Shown here: in pieces, positions 54,924-64,000 of the stretch
Numbering within the stretch: position 1 is the first letter of the stretch
Layout of the letters: every line of letters begins with the position of its first letter
Source: Azospirillum canadense
GTDB lineage: Bacteria > Pseudomonadota > Alphaproteobacteria > Azospirillales > Azospirillaceae
Assembly (NCBI RefSeq): GCF_025961225.1
Contig: NZ_JAOQNG010000008.1
Span: 1 to 64,000 of the forward strand
DNA: 64,000 nt
Direction: 5' to 3'
Made by a program: the position numbers and the translations under genes
Notes under the pieces: generated by a model
Databases searched by the model: none
Seen by the model: only the letters and a program-made list of their open reading frames with translations
Told to the model about the DNA's origin: nothing

Positions 54924-56020
54924 CGACCATCGTTCTGCATGGCCGCCTGCGTCGTGAGTTTGGCGGCCCCTTCGTCCTGCAGGTCTGCTCGGCCGCCGAG
55001 GCGGCGCGTATGCTAATCGCCCAGGTGCCCGGCTTTCGCGCTGCGCTTCGCGAGGGCTACTACCGCATCGTCTACGGTCCCAAGGCGGCGGTGAAGCGCG
55101 GACGCACGATGGGGGGATACGAGATCGGCGAGTCCGATCTGACCCTGCGCACCGGAGCCGAGGCGATCCACTTCGTCCCGGTCGCGGCCGGCGCCGGGCG
55201 CGGCGCGGGCAAGACGATTCTTGGCGCCGTGATCGCTGTAGTCGCGGTTGTTGCGGCGGTATACACCGGCGGCGCCTCGCTGAGCGCGCTCGGAGGCTCC
55301 ATCGCTGGCACCGGCATCACCTATGGCTCGGTCGCTCTGTTCGGCATTTCGATGATGGTCGGCGGCATCTCACAGATGCTTTCGCCGATGCCCAAGGCGC
55401 CAAACGCCACCGAAACAGACAAGACGAACAGCTACCTACTCGGCGGGCAGCTCAACATTTACGAGCAGGGCGGCCCGGTGCCGCTGGTCTACGGACGCTA
55501 TCGCGTCGGCACGACGTTGGTCTCGGCGGGCCTCGATACCGCGATCATCATGGGCGGCGGCCCGGTCGGCACGCCGGCCGAGGGCGGCAGCGCCGGTGGC
55601 GACAGCCTGCCGACCATGGAGACGCCGGGCCCGGTCGACACCGATCGGCCGACGTACGGCCCGATCGTGCTGAAGCCCTCGGCCTCCGTCGTGACAGGCT
55701 TCCGCCTCTATTCGATCAGCAACGGCACCCTCACCAAAGCCGACGGTTCGCAGGTCGCGGCCGGCGAGGTGCTGACGCTTGATCAGGGGGCCGCCGGCCT
55801 GACCTTCACCGGCGCCGGCACCGTGGTCGACGGCTACTGGCCGAGGCCGCCGCGCTTCACAGTGCAGCAGATGGCCGGCGGCTCCCCCTATGGCGGTGAG
55901 GCGACCTTCGGCTCGACCGGCTCCTTCATCAGCAGCAGCGACGGCAGCGTGGGCGGCGGCTCGGCGGTCGGCGCCCCCGACAACGATGGTGGCCCTGGCC
56001 ACTCCGGCGGAATGTGGTGA
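54920..56020 (+). CDS. tail assembly protein (gpI family)
   Basis: 366 residues. N-terminal ubiquitin-like region (MTTIVLHGRLRREFGGPF to SDLTLRTGAEAIHFVP), then membrane-like helices (ILGAVIAVVAVVAAVYTGG, LFGISMMVGGISQML) as in lambda gpI, then LLGGQLNIYEQGGPVPLVYG RYRVGT (the usual conserved block). An added Gly/Ser-rich C-terminal extension of about 150 residues is longer than lambda gpI. Confidence 0.93.
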   Translation: MTTIVLHGRLRREFGGPFVLQVCSAAEAARMLIAQVPGFRAALREGYYRIVYGPKAAVKRGRTMGGYEIGESDLTLRTGAEAIHFVPVAAGAGRGAGKTILGAVIAVVAVVAAVYTGGASLSALGGSIAGTGITYGSVALFGISMMVGGISQMLSPMPKAPNATETDKTNSYLLGGQLNIYEQGGPVPLVYGRYRVGTTLVSAGLDTAIIMGGGPVGTPAEGGSAGGDSLPTMETPGPVDTDRPTYGPIVLKPSASVVTGFRLYSISNGTLTKADGSQVAAGEVLTLDQGAAGLTFTGAGTVVDGYWPRPPRFTVQQMAGGSPYGGEATFGSTGSFISSSDGSVGGGSAVGAPDNDGGPGHSGGMW

Positions 56021-56025
56021 GTCCG

Positions 56026-59000
56026 ATGACGGAAATGAATCTACGCGGCATCCTCGGCGCCGGTGGCGGCAAAAGCGGCGGGTCGTCCGGGGCGGGCGCC
56101 GTCGAGGATCCAAACAACCTGCAATCCAACACGATCGCCCGCTTCCTCGACGTCATCGCCGAGGGCGAAATTGGCGGCTTGGTGGACGGCGCGAAGTCGA
56201 TCTACATCAACGGCACGCCGCTGCAGGCGAGCGACGGCACCTACAATTTCGCGGGCGTCTCGTGGCAGTCGCGCAATGGCACGACCTGGCAGGCACCGGT
56301 CGCCGGGTTCAGCGACGTCGAGCACGAGGTCAACCTCAACAACCGCAAGATCACCGTCGCGGGCTCGCCCGGTCCGCTCATCACGACCATCGAGAATGGC
56401 ACCATCGACCGCTTGCGCGTCACGATGGCCGTCGACGCGCTGACGCAGCAGGACACCAGCAACGGCAACCTGCATGGTGCGGCGGTCCAGTACGCGATCG
56501 ACACCCGCCCGGAAGGCGGCGCCTGGACCGAGGTCCTGAACGACACCATCAGCGGCAAGACCACGTCGACCTTCCCCAAGGCTGTCTATGTGAGCAAGCC
56601 GGCCGGCGCGACTGGGCGGTGGGATTTCCGGGTCCGGCGCCTCACGCCGGACTCCACGACCGTCACGCTGCGCAACGACCTGTACGTCGTCAGCTACACC
56701 GAGATCACCGACAGCTGGCTGGTCTACCCCGACACTGCCCTGATGGCGGTGGAGATCGACGCCAAGCAGTTCGGCTCCAGCATTCCAGACCGCACCTACG
56801 AGGTGTGGGGGCGCAAGATCCGCGTGCCGGCCAACTACGACCCGGTCGCCCGCACATACGCGATCAGCGGGCCCGGAACGTCGGGGGGTATCTGGGATGG
56901 CAGCTTCAAACTGGCGGTGACCGACAACCCGGCCTGGGTTCTCTACGACCTGTTGACTGATGAGCGGGCGGGCCTCGGCGCGGTGTTCGGCGGATTGGCG
57001 CCGGATAAGGGCAGCTTCTACCAGATCGCCAAATATTGCGACGCTAGCATTCCCGATGGCTTCGGCGGCACGGAACCGCGCTTCCGCTGCTCGTGCGTCC
57101 TCAACACGCGGGAGGAGGCTTACAAGGTCCTCCAGTCGATCGCATCGAGCTTCCGCGGCATGCTCTATTGGGCGAGCGGCACGGTCTACGCAGCCGCCGA
57201 CATGCCGGCGGATCCGGCGAAGCTGGTCACGCCGGCCAACGTCATCGACGGCCTGATCAGTTACGAGGGCACGGCGCTCAAGGCCCGCCATTCGGTCGTC
57301 GCGGTGACATGGTACGACCCGGCCGACGGCTACAAGCCGGCCGTCGAGTTGGTCGAGGATCCGGAACTGATCGCGCTCTACGGCTGGCGGCAGGCTGACG
57401 TGACGGCCTACGGCTGCACCTCGCGCGGCCAGGCGCGCCGCCAGGGTCTGTGGGTCCTCAACAGCGAACGCTATGAGACCGAGACCGCGACCTGGACAGC
57501 CGCCCTCGACCACGCCGACGTGAAACCGGGCGACATCGTGGAGATCCGCGACCCGGTGCGGGCCGGCGTGCGCTTCGGCGGACGACTGGCGGGCGTCACC
57601 GACGCGCACCGGGTCACGCTCGACGCTCCCGTCGATCTGGCTGCCGGACACAGCTATCAGCTTTCTGTGATGCTGCCCACCGGCGCCGTCGAGTCCCGCC
57701 CGGTGGTCACCGACGGGCAGGCCAAGACGCTGCTGACGCTCGACCTCGACACGCCCTACTCGATGACGCCGGAGGTCGGCAAGGTGTGGGCGCTGGTCGG
57801 CACCGACGTATCGTCGTCGCTGTGGCGCGTCGTCGCCAACCAGCAGAGCGAGGCGCACCTCTACAAGATCACCGCGCTCAAGCACGACAGCACCAAATAC
57901 GCGCGCATCGAGCTGGGCCTCAAGATCGACCCGCTGGCCTACACGCGCCTGACCACCGGCGACGCAGTTCCGGCCCCGCAGAACGTCACCGTCACCAAGC
58001 AGACCTACTCGGTGCCGGGCGGGCTGCGCACCCGCTTCCTGTTGAGCTGGTCGCCGCCGAACAGCGCCATCGTGTCCGCCTACCAGGTGCAGTACGAGAC
58101 GCCGTCCGGCCTGTGGGTCGACGCCGGCAAGATCGTCACCGTCAGCTACGAGATCAACGACCTTGAGATCGGCAGCTACCGCTTCCGCGTCCGCTCGCTG
58201 ACCAAGGACAACCGCGGCTCCAGCTGGGTGATGGCGTCGTCGACGGTCGCCGCGACGGACGAGGAGTTCGCCGCGCCGCCGCAGACGCCGACCCAGCTGA
58301 CGCTGAACACCAGCGTCTACGAGGACGAGCGCGCCGGCACGACGCTGGTCGCGCTCGGCGCCGCCTGGGTGCCCGGCTTCGACAGCGACATCAAGCATTT
58401 TGAGGTCGCGCACAAGCGCACCAGCGACACCGAGTGGACGGTCGACCGCACCACCGACACGGTGAAGACCTGGTGGGTCGACGCCGGCACCGAGTACCAC
58501 GTCAAGGTGCGCGCGGTCGATCTGCTCGACCAGCCCTCGGCCTACACCGCGGACGCCGTCATCACCTCGGCGATTCCGCTGACCAAGCCGAGCGCCCCGG
58601 CGCTGAGCGACGCCACGCTGAACGAGCACAACCTCGGCGAAACGACGGTGCGGCGTAAGGTCGACGTGCACTGGGCGGCCAACCCGGTCGAGGAGCGCGT
58701 CAGCTCCTACATCGTCATGGTCGGCAGCGCCGCGCTGCAGGGCGGCTTCGAGATGCCGGCCACCGGCACGTCCTACAGCTACGAGTGGACGGGCTCGCGC
58801 GGGCCCGGCTACACGCACGTCCGTGTCAGAGCCGTCAACGTCAAGGGCCAGAAGTCGGATTGGTCGGCCTGGTTCCCGTTGACCGTCGTCGCCGACACCA
58901 CGCCGCCGGCCGACCCGACCGGCCTGACCGCCTCGCCCGGCCTGCGCCTGCTCAACTGGTCCTGGACGAACCCGACCGACGACGACTTCGCCGGCGTTGA

Positions 59001-62000
59001 GGTCTACGTCTCGGCGACGAGCGCCCGGCCGGCGACGCCGGTCACCACGACCTTCCTGTCGCAGTACACGATCACCGACCTGCCGGCCAACGCGCGCCGG
59101 TACCTGTGGCTGCGCGCCAAGGACGCCAGCGACAATTTCGGCAACTTCGTCGGCCCGGCCGCGGTCACGACCGGCGCCATCGTCGCCGGCGACTTCGACG
59201 CCGGGGCGCCGGCGACGCCGACCGGGCTGGCCCTGGCGCAGAACAACGCGCCGCTGGCCGACGGCACGCTGTCGACGCGCCTGAACATCACCTGGACCGC
59301 CAACAGCGAATCTGACCTCGACGGCTACGAGCTGGAGGTGCGTGAGGGGCTGACCGCCGGCTGGCCGGGCAACGCCGCCACGCCGACCGGCATTCCGGCG
59401 GGCAACACGACGGCCTACGCGCTCACCGTGCGCGCGGGCTTCACCTACGGCGTCAAGATCCGCGCCAAGGACTTCCTCGGCCAGACCTCGGGCTGGTCGG
59501 CGGAGGTCGTGCTCGGCGTCACCGGCGACGCGGTTGGCCCGGCCAAGCCGACCGGCGTGCAGACGACCGCGCTATTCCAGGCGATCCGCGTCGACTGGGT
59601 GAACCCGAGCGACGCCGACTTCGACCAGGTGCGCGTCTGGGCCAACACGAGCAGCGACGCCGCGACGAAGACGCTGGTCTGGGAGGGCCACGCCTCGTCC
59701 TTCACACACGAGGTCAACACCGCCGGGGCGACGCGCTACTACTGGCTCGAAGCGCTCGATATCAGCGGCAACCCGTCGGGCTTCACCGGCCCGTACAGCG
59801 CGACGACCGCGACCCTGTCGGCCGGCAGCTTCGCGTCCGACGCCCAGCCGGTGAAGACCGTCACCGCCAACCCGCTTGCCGCCGGCAACCTGAACAACGG
59901 CAGCCTCGGCGGCGGCGCGACGACGATCAGCTACGGCGGCCGCCTCTACACCTGGGATGGCGCGAAGTGGGTCGACGCGGTTAGCGCGAGCAACCTCTCC
60001 GGCCAGATCGGTGACGGCCAGATCAGTGGCGTCAGCACGGGCAAGCTGTCCGGCACGATCGCCGACAACCAGATCGCCGGGCTCAGCGCGGCCAAGGTCA
60101 CGGGCGACCTGACCAACGCCCAGATCAACGTCAGCAAGCTCCAGGGCCAGATCGCCAACAGCCAGCTCGGCACCGGGATCGACGCCGCCAAGCTGTCGGG
60201 CGACATCACCAACGCCACCATGGCGGCCGGCAAGATCACCGGGCAGATCACGCAGACCCAGATCACCGACGGCGCCATCAGCACGCCGAAGCTGGCGGCG
60301 GGCTCGGTGGTCGCTTCCAAGCTGGCCGTCGTTCCGAACAACCTGTGCCCCGATCCGTTGTTCCTCGACCAGTCCTTCTGGACGCCGGACGCGGGCGGCT
60401 GGTTCTTCGAGAAGACTACCAACGCGAACGAACTCGGCACCTTCTCCTACGTCGTCCTGTGGGATGGGTCCTACACCGGGTCCGCGCGCAGGCACGTCTG
60501 GTCACCCGCGCTACCCTACGCGGGGGCCAACCGCACGCTGCGTTTCCGCGCCCGCGGTGCGGTGACCAACACCACGCAGACGGTCTACGCCGGGGTTCAG
60601 TGTTGGGACAATGCCAACAACTTCCTCGCCATGACCTCGGTGTCCTGGGGAGCGAGCCCGGCCGGAACGGGTGTGAGTGTTCAGGAAAGCACCATCGTCG
60701 TCCCGGCGAACACAGCGCTCCTGAAACTCGTGGTCTTCCAGGACGGCACCGCGCCTTGGAAGGGCGTCGCCAAAGTCTCCGAGGTGGAGCTGTGCGAGGC
60801 CGCCACCGCCTCGATGATCGTCGATGGCGCCGTCGTGGCCGGCAAGATCGCCACCAACGCGGTGACCGCCGGCACCGTCGCGGCCGGCGTGATCTCGGCG
60901 CGGGAGATCCAGACCGGGGCCATCACGGCGTCGAAGATCGGCGTGACCGATCTCACGAACTTGGTGCCCAACAATCTGTTCGACGACAACGCCGCCGGCT
61001 GGTATCGCGCGAGCGGGCAGCCGGTGTCGCTGCTCACGACTTGGGGCGCCGACTGGGGACCGAACGGCGCGCTGCGCGTCGAGCCCAACGAATGGCACTA
61101 CTCGCCGCGCTTCGAGGTCGAGCCTCTGCGCGAATACTATGTGTCGTCCTACATCACGACCAACAACACCGGCCTGGTCGACCTGTTCATCGACTTCCTC
61201 GACAAGAACGGAGGCTTCCTCTCCAACGCCCAGCTGATCACCTCCAAGCCGTTTCCGGACAACTCCACGATCTCCGGCTCCTTCACGGTTCCGGCGAACA
61301 CCTTCTACGCGCGGGTCTGCTACCGGAAGTCCGTCAACTACATGGCGGTCGGTCATCCAACCGTCCGCATGAAGAACAACGGCAGCTTGATCGTCGACGG
61401 GACGATCCAGTCCAACCATGTCGCGTCCCAGGCGATCACCACCAGCAAGCTGCTGGTCGCCTCGACCGGCGCGGCGCTCAACGCCGACCCGAGCCTGCTG
61501 GACATTTCGGCGTGGCAGTATTGGGACGGCGGATCGGCCCAGGCGCTTTTCACGATGGTGAGCGATGGCGCGGCCGGCAACAACGTCGTCCGCTCCCTGG
61601 GCGGCCACGTCAACGGGACGTGGATGTATGCCCGGCAGCGCATCGCGGTCGACCCGACAAAGTCCTACCGGGTGCGCTGCCTCGCGCGCCGGTCCTCCGA
61701 CGCGACCGGCCTCTTCTACATGGGCGTCGCGGCGTTCGACTTCCAAGGCAACAACCTGGACAGCGGCGGCAACGGCGGCCGCGGTGGCAGCCAGTGGTTC
61801 TACGCCGCGTCGGCGGTGACGCCCGGCACGGGCTGGACGACCTACGTCGGCCGCTTTGGCGCCGGGACTGACCTGCCGATCCCGAGCAACGTCAAGACCA
61901 TCAGCCCGCTGTTCATTTTGAACTACGGCTCCGGCGCGGCTGGCTACATGGAGGTCCAGGACCTCCGCCTGGAAGAGTGCGTCCCCGGCTCGCTGATCGT

Positions 62001-64000
62001 GGACGGCGCCATCACCGGCGACAAGGTGGCGGCAAACGCCATCTCGGCCCGGCACATCGTCATCTCCGACGCCGAGAACCTGATCCCGGACAACGCCTTC
62101 CTGGACGCCAACTCCTGGGTTTACGCCGGCACTTGGGCGGGACCCGCTGCGGGCCGCGTCGGGTTGGCGGCGGTCTCGGGGTGGCGCACGGCCTACGGCT
62201 ACGAGTTCCGCTCCTACGAAGGCAACATCTGCTCGCAACCCTTCACGATGATCCCTGGGGACCAGTATCGGTTCGGGTTCCAGGGCTGGTCGAACTCCAG
62301 CGACATCTCCATCGAGATGTGGGTTCACAACGAAGAGACCGACTACTGGTATCGCCTCGGCTTCTGGTATCCGAACGGCAGTCTTGTCGATTACGCCTTC
62401 ACCTGGACGGCGCCGTCTGATCTTCGCCGCGCTCGCTTCCACCTGATCCGCCGTGGCGGGACCAGCGCCACCAACGTTTGGGCGACGGTCGCGGCCCCTT
62501 ACTGCCGGCGTCTGAACGGCGGCGAGCTAATCGTCGATGGCGCGGTGACCGCCAACAAGATCGGCGCGCTCGCGGTCACCGGCGACAAGGTCGCGGCGGG
62601 CACGCTGACGGTCGACAAGCTCGCCGTTTTCTCGACCGGCAACTTGATGGCCGGGGCGGACCTGTCCGCCGGCAAGACCTATTGGAATCTCAGCTGGAAC
62701 CAGAACAACAACCCGCATGACTTCGGTCAGGATGGTCCCGACGCCAATTGGTATCCGGTCGGTGGGCACTCGCTGTTCGTCCACCAGACCAGCGGCGGTG
62801 CTGGGATCATCGATTACAAGTATATGCACCCGAGTGTCGGCGGCCTCTCCGAGCGCGTTCCCGTCGAGCCTGGAAAGTATGTCGAGTTCAGCTTCTACGC
62901 CCTCGCGCACCGCTGCTCCGTGGTGGCGCTGCTCATCTTCGATGACGCCAACGGCAACTACATCACGGAAATTCCGTCTGCCCCCTGCACCACGCCGGGG
63001 ACGAACGGGAAGCAGTTGTCGCTTTGGGTTCGCCTCTGGGTCAAGGCCCAGGTGCCGAGCAACGCCGCGACCGTGCGCCTCATCATGCGCAAGAGCGGCA
63101 CCGACGCCGGGCAGAGCGACAGCTGGGCCTTCTGGACGCATCCCTTCTACGGGTATTGCGGCGCGAACGCCACGGAGCCCCAACCCTGGCAGCCGGGCGG
63201 CTCGACCGCGATCTCCGGCGCGAGCCTGGTCACCGGTTCCATCGTCGCCGACAAGCTGGCGGTGAACTCCGTCACGGCCAATGCCATTGCTGCTGGCGCG
63301 GTCACCGTTGACAAGCTGGCGGCGAACAGCATCACCGCGACCAAGCTGGCGCTCGGCGATCTGACCAACCTCGTCCCGGACAACAACCTGGACGAAATGT
63401 CGTGGGGCAACTGGAACGCCAATGGCTCGCTGACCAGGGTCAACGCGACGGGTGACTGGCGGGCCACGCGGATTTTCCAGGTGGATATGCCTGGAAACGA
63501 CTGGTGCCATGTCGCCTCCGGCAATTTTCGCGTCGAGCCGGGTAAATCCTACCGCATCTCCGGCATGTTCCAGAGGAACGGGTCGGCGACGGGGACTGCG
63601 ACGATCTATGTGGATTGGCTCACCTGGGACGGGCAGTGGATTTACAACGCGGGCAACTGGGACCAGTCGGTGGGGAACACCGGCCCGCAGGAAATCGCCG
63701 CAACGCTCGTTGCTCCAGCCAACGCGGCGTTTGCCCGTCTGCTCTACCGTATCGGCAGCACGGCGACCGGCCGGTGGTTCTTCGGCGGCGCCATCGTCAA
63801 GCGGCTGTATGGCGGCGAGCTGATCGTCGACGGGACGATCACCACCAACCACATGGGCGCCAACACGATCAACGGCGATCGGATCACCGGCGGCACCATC
63901 GCCGGCGACAAGATCACCGCCGGCACGATCACCGGCGACCGCCTGGCGCTCGGCTTCGCGAAGATGGACGCAATCCGCGTCGTCGGGCACAGCAACAACG
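56026..64000 (+). CDS. host-specificity tail protein gpJ (runs off window)
   Basis: At least 2658 residues from ATG 56026, with no stop by 64000. Residues 1-640 are the lambda gpJ core (DPNNLQSNTIARFLDVIAEG, GLVDGAKSIYINGTPLQ, TALMAVEIDAKQFGSSIP, GRKIRVPANYDP). About 57964-59810 encodes six fibronectin-III-like domains. 59880-60320 is a run of short Gly-x-Ile repeats (LSGQIGDGQISGVSTGKLSG). After 60333 come at least six related beta-sandwich modules of 130-170 residues, each opening NL.P/N.....W and joined by LIVDGAI-type linkers. It forms the tail tip and central fibre and binds the host receptor. Far larger than lambda gpJ (1132). Confidence 0.95.
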   Translation, partial: MTEMNLRGILGAGGGKSGGSSGAGAVEDPNNLQSNTIARFLDVIAEGEIGGLVDGAKSIYINGTPLQASDGTYNFAGVSWQSRNGTTWQAPVAGFSDVEHEVNLNNRKITVAGSPGPLITTIENGTIDRLRVTMAVDALTQQDTSNGNLHGAAVQYAIDTRPEGGAWTEVLNDTISGKTTSTFPKAVYVSKPAGATGRWDFRVRRLTPDSTTVTLRNDLYVVSYTEITDSWLVYPDTALMAVEIDAKQFGSSIPDRTYEVWGRKIRVPANYDPVARTYAISGPGTSGGIWDGSFKLAVTDNPAWVLYDLLTDERAGLGAVFGGLAPDKGSFYQIAKYCDASIPDGFGGTEPRFRCSCVLNTREEAYKVLQSIASSFRGMLYWASGTVYAAADMPADPAKLVTPANVIDGLISYEGTALKARHSVVAVTWYDPADGYKPAVELVEDPELIALYGWRQADVTAYGCTSRGQARRQGLWVLNSERYETETATWTAALDHADVKPGDIVEIRDPVRAGVRFGGRLAGVTDAHRVTLDAPVDLAAGHSYQLSVMLPTGAVESRPVVTDGQAKTLLTLDLDTPYSMTPEVGKVWALVGTDVSSSLWRVVANQQSEAHLYKITALKHDSTKYARIELGLKIDPLAYTRLTTGDAVPAPQNVTVTKQTYSVPGGLRTRFLLSWSPPNSAIVSAYQVQYETPSGLWVDAGKIVTVSYEINDLEIGSYRFRVRSLTKDNRGSSWVMASSTVAATDEEFAAPPQTPTQLTLNTSVYEDERAGTTLVALGAAWVPGFDSDIKHFEVAHKRTSDTEWTVDRTTDTVKTWWVDAGTEYHVKVRAVDLLDQPSAYTADAVITSAIPLTKPSAPALSDATLNEHNLGETTVRRKVDVHWAANPVEERVSSYIVMVGSAALQGGFEMPATGTSYSYEWTGSRGPGYTHVRVRAVNVKGQKSDWSAWFPLTVVADTTPPADPTGLTASPGLRLLNWSWTNPTDDDFAGVEVYVSATSARPATPVTTTFLSQYTITDLPANARRYLWLRAKDASDNFGNFVGPAAVTTGAIVAGDFDAGAPATPTGLALAQNNAPLADGTLSTRLNITWTANSESDLDGYELEVREGLTAGWPGNAATPTGIPAGNTTAYALTVRAGFTYGVKIRAKDFLGQTSGWSAEVVLGVTGDAVGPAKPTGVQTTALFQAIRVDWVNPSDADFDQVRVWANTSSDAATKTLVWEGHASSFTHEVNTAGATRYYWLEALDISGNPSGFTGPYSATTATLSAGSFASDAQPVKTVTANPLAAGNLNNGSLGGGATTISYGGRLYTWDGAKWVDAVSASNLSGQIGDGQISGVSTGKLSGTIADNQIAGLSAAKVTGDLTNAQINVSKLQGQIANSQLGTGIDAAKLSGDITNATMAAGKITGQITQTQITDGAISTPKLAAGSVVASKLAVVPNNLCPDPLFLDQSFWTPDAGGWFFEKTTNANELGTFSYVVLWDGSYTGSARRHVWSPALPYAGANRTLRFRARGAVTNTTQTVYAGVQCWDNANNFLAMTSVSWGASPAGTGVSVQESTIVVPANTALLKLVVFQDGTAPWKGVAKVSEVELCEAATASMIVDGAVVAGKIATNAVTAGTVAAGVISAREIQTGAITASKIGVTDLTNLVPNNLFDDNAAGWYRASGQPVSLLTTWGADWGPNGALRVEPNEWHYSPRFEVEPLREYYVSSYITTNNTGLVDLFIDFLDKNGGFLSNAQLITSKPFPDNSTISGSFTVPANTFYARVCYRKSVNYMAVGHPTVRMKNNGSLIVDGTIQSNHVASQAITTSKLLVASTGAALNADPSLLDISAWQYWDGGSAQALFTMVSDGAAGNNVVRSLGGHVNGTWMYARQRIAVDPTKSYRVRCLARRSSDATGLFYMGVAAFDFQGNNLDSGGNGGRGGSQWFYAASAVTPGTGWTTYVGRFGAGTDLPIPSNVKTISPLFILNYGSGAAGYMEVQDLRLEECVPGSLIVDGAITGDKVAANAISARHIVISDAENLIPDNAFLDANSWVYAGTWAGPAAGRVGLAAVSGWRTAYGYEFRSYEGNICSQPFTMIPGDQYRFGFQGWSNSSDISIEMWVHNEETDYWYRLGFWYPNGSLVDYAFTWTAPSDLRRARFHLIRRGGTSATNVWATVAAPYCRRLNGGELIVDGAVTANKIGALAVTGDKVAAGTLTVDKLAVFSTGNLMAGADLSAGKTYWNLSWNQNNNPHDFGQDGPDANWYPVGGHSLFVHQTSGGAGIIDYKYMHPSVGGLSERVPVEPGKYVEFSFYALAHRCSVVALLIFDDANGNYITEIPSAPCTTPGTNGKQLSLWVRLWVKAQVPSNAATVRLIMRKSGTDAGQSDSWAFWTHPFYGYCGANATEPQPWQPGGSTAISGASLVTGSIVADKLAVNSVTANAIAAGAVTVDKLAANSITATKLALGDLTNLVPDNNLDEMSWGNWNANGSLTRVNATGDWRATRIFQVDMPGNDWCHVASGNFRVEPGKSYRISGMFQRNGSATGTATIYVDWLTWDGQWIYNAGNWDQSVGNTGPQEIAATLVAPANAAFARLLYRIGSTATGRWFFGGAIVKRLYGGELIVDGTITTNHMGANTINGDRITGGTIAGDKITAGTITGDRLALGFAKMDAIRVVGHSNN

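Noticed and set aside
56041..58818. 925-codon open frame on the minus strand within gpJ
   Set aside because: Shadow of the gpJ reading frame; composition is that of the complementary wobble-GC frame. The same holds for minus-strand frames at 60511-62442 and 62527-63990.
1..64000. tRNA, rRNA, CRISPR array, integrase or att site
   Set aside because: I looked for cloverleaf-type arms, spaced direct repeats and recombinase signatures and saw none I could support. A tRNA and repeat-finding program would be needed to exclude them fully.

Overview
The window is one continuous stretch of a temperate, lambda-like siphophage (or phage-plasmid) genome. It is G+C-rich, uses GTG starts freely, and its gene families (GapR/DUF2312, DUF3560, DUF1643, DUF4031, a fused prohead protease/capsid, a GpA-type terminase) are usual for phages of Alphaproteobacteria. 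A host in the Rhodospirillales (Azospirillum-like) is my guess, not something shown. I found no rRNA, tRNA, CRISPR array, integrase or attachment site.

Layout. (1) 41-10721, rightward: a tightly overlapping early operon with HTH regulators, a VRR-NUC nuclease, a GapR-like protein, two tandem MT-A70 methyltransferases, a DUF1376/YdaU replication-type protein with origin-like repeats inside its gene, DUF4031, an ASCH-like protein and many small unknown proteins. (2) 11208-12594: two related secreted proteins in sequence of visibly lower G+C. (3) 12862-16700 leftward and 16912-18960 rightward: a plasmid-flavoured cluster (large N6-adenine methyltransferase, DUF3560 protein, small unknowns) sharing one operator motif, with a family of eight terminator-like repeats. 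(4) 19591-23763 leftward: small early genes headed by an XRE repressor, with face-to-face promoters at about 23794-23825 that look like the immunity switch. (5) 23847-28576 rightward: Gp37/Gp68 protein, a TAXI-type solute-binding protein, a probable Acb2/Tad1-type anti-defence sponge, a ParB-like protein and a P-loop-like protein. (6) 28739-64000 rightward: the virion module in lambda order: small and large terminase, gpW, portal, protease-capsid fusion, decoration and neck proteins, tail tube, tail chaperones with a programmed -1 frameshift, tape measure, gpM, gpL, gpK, gpI and a gpJ that runs off the window end. Nucleotide-metabolism genes (phosphoesterase, DUF1937, dNMP kinase) and a holin-like protein sit inside the head genes.

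Two cargo islands interrupt the virion module on the opposite strand: a DUF4160/DUF2442-HTH pair that looks like a toxin-antitoxin unit (41023-41253, 40536-41033) and an island of a DUF3800 protein plus an HTH-N6-methyltransferase fusion (45802-48524). At least four gaps in the virion module carry a similar promoter, and nearly all its wider gaps carry a GC hairpin with a short T-run, which suggests control by antitermination or attenuation. Lysis genes (endolysin, spanin) and integration genes are not visible and presumably lie outside.
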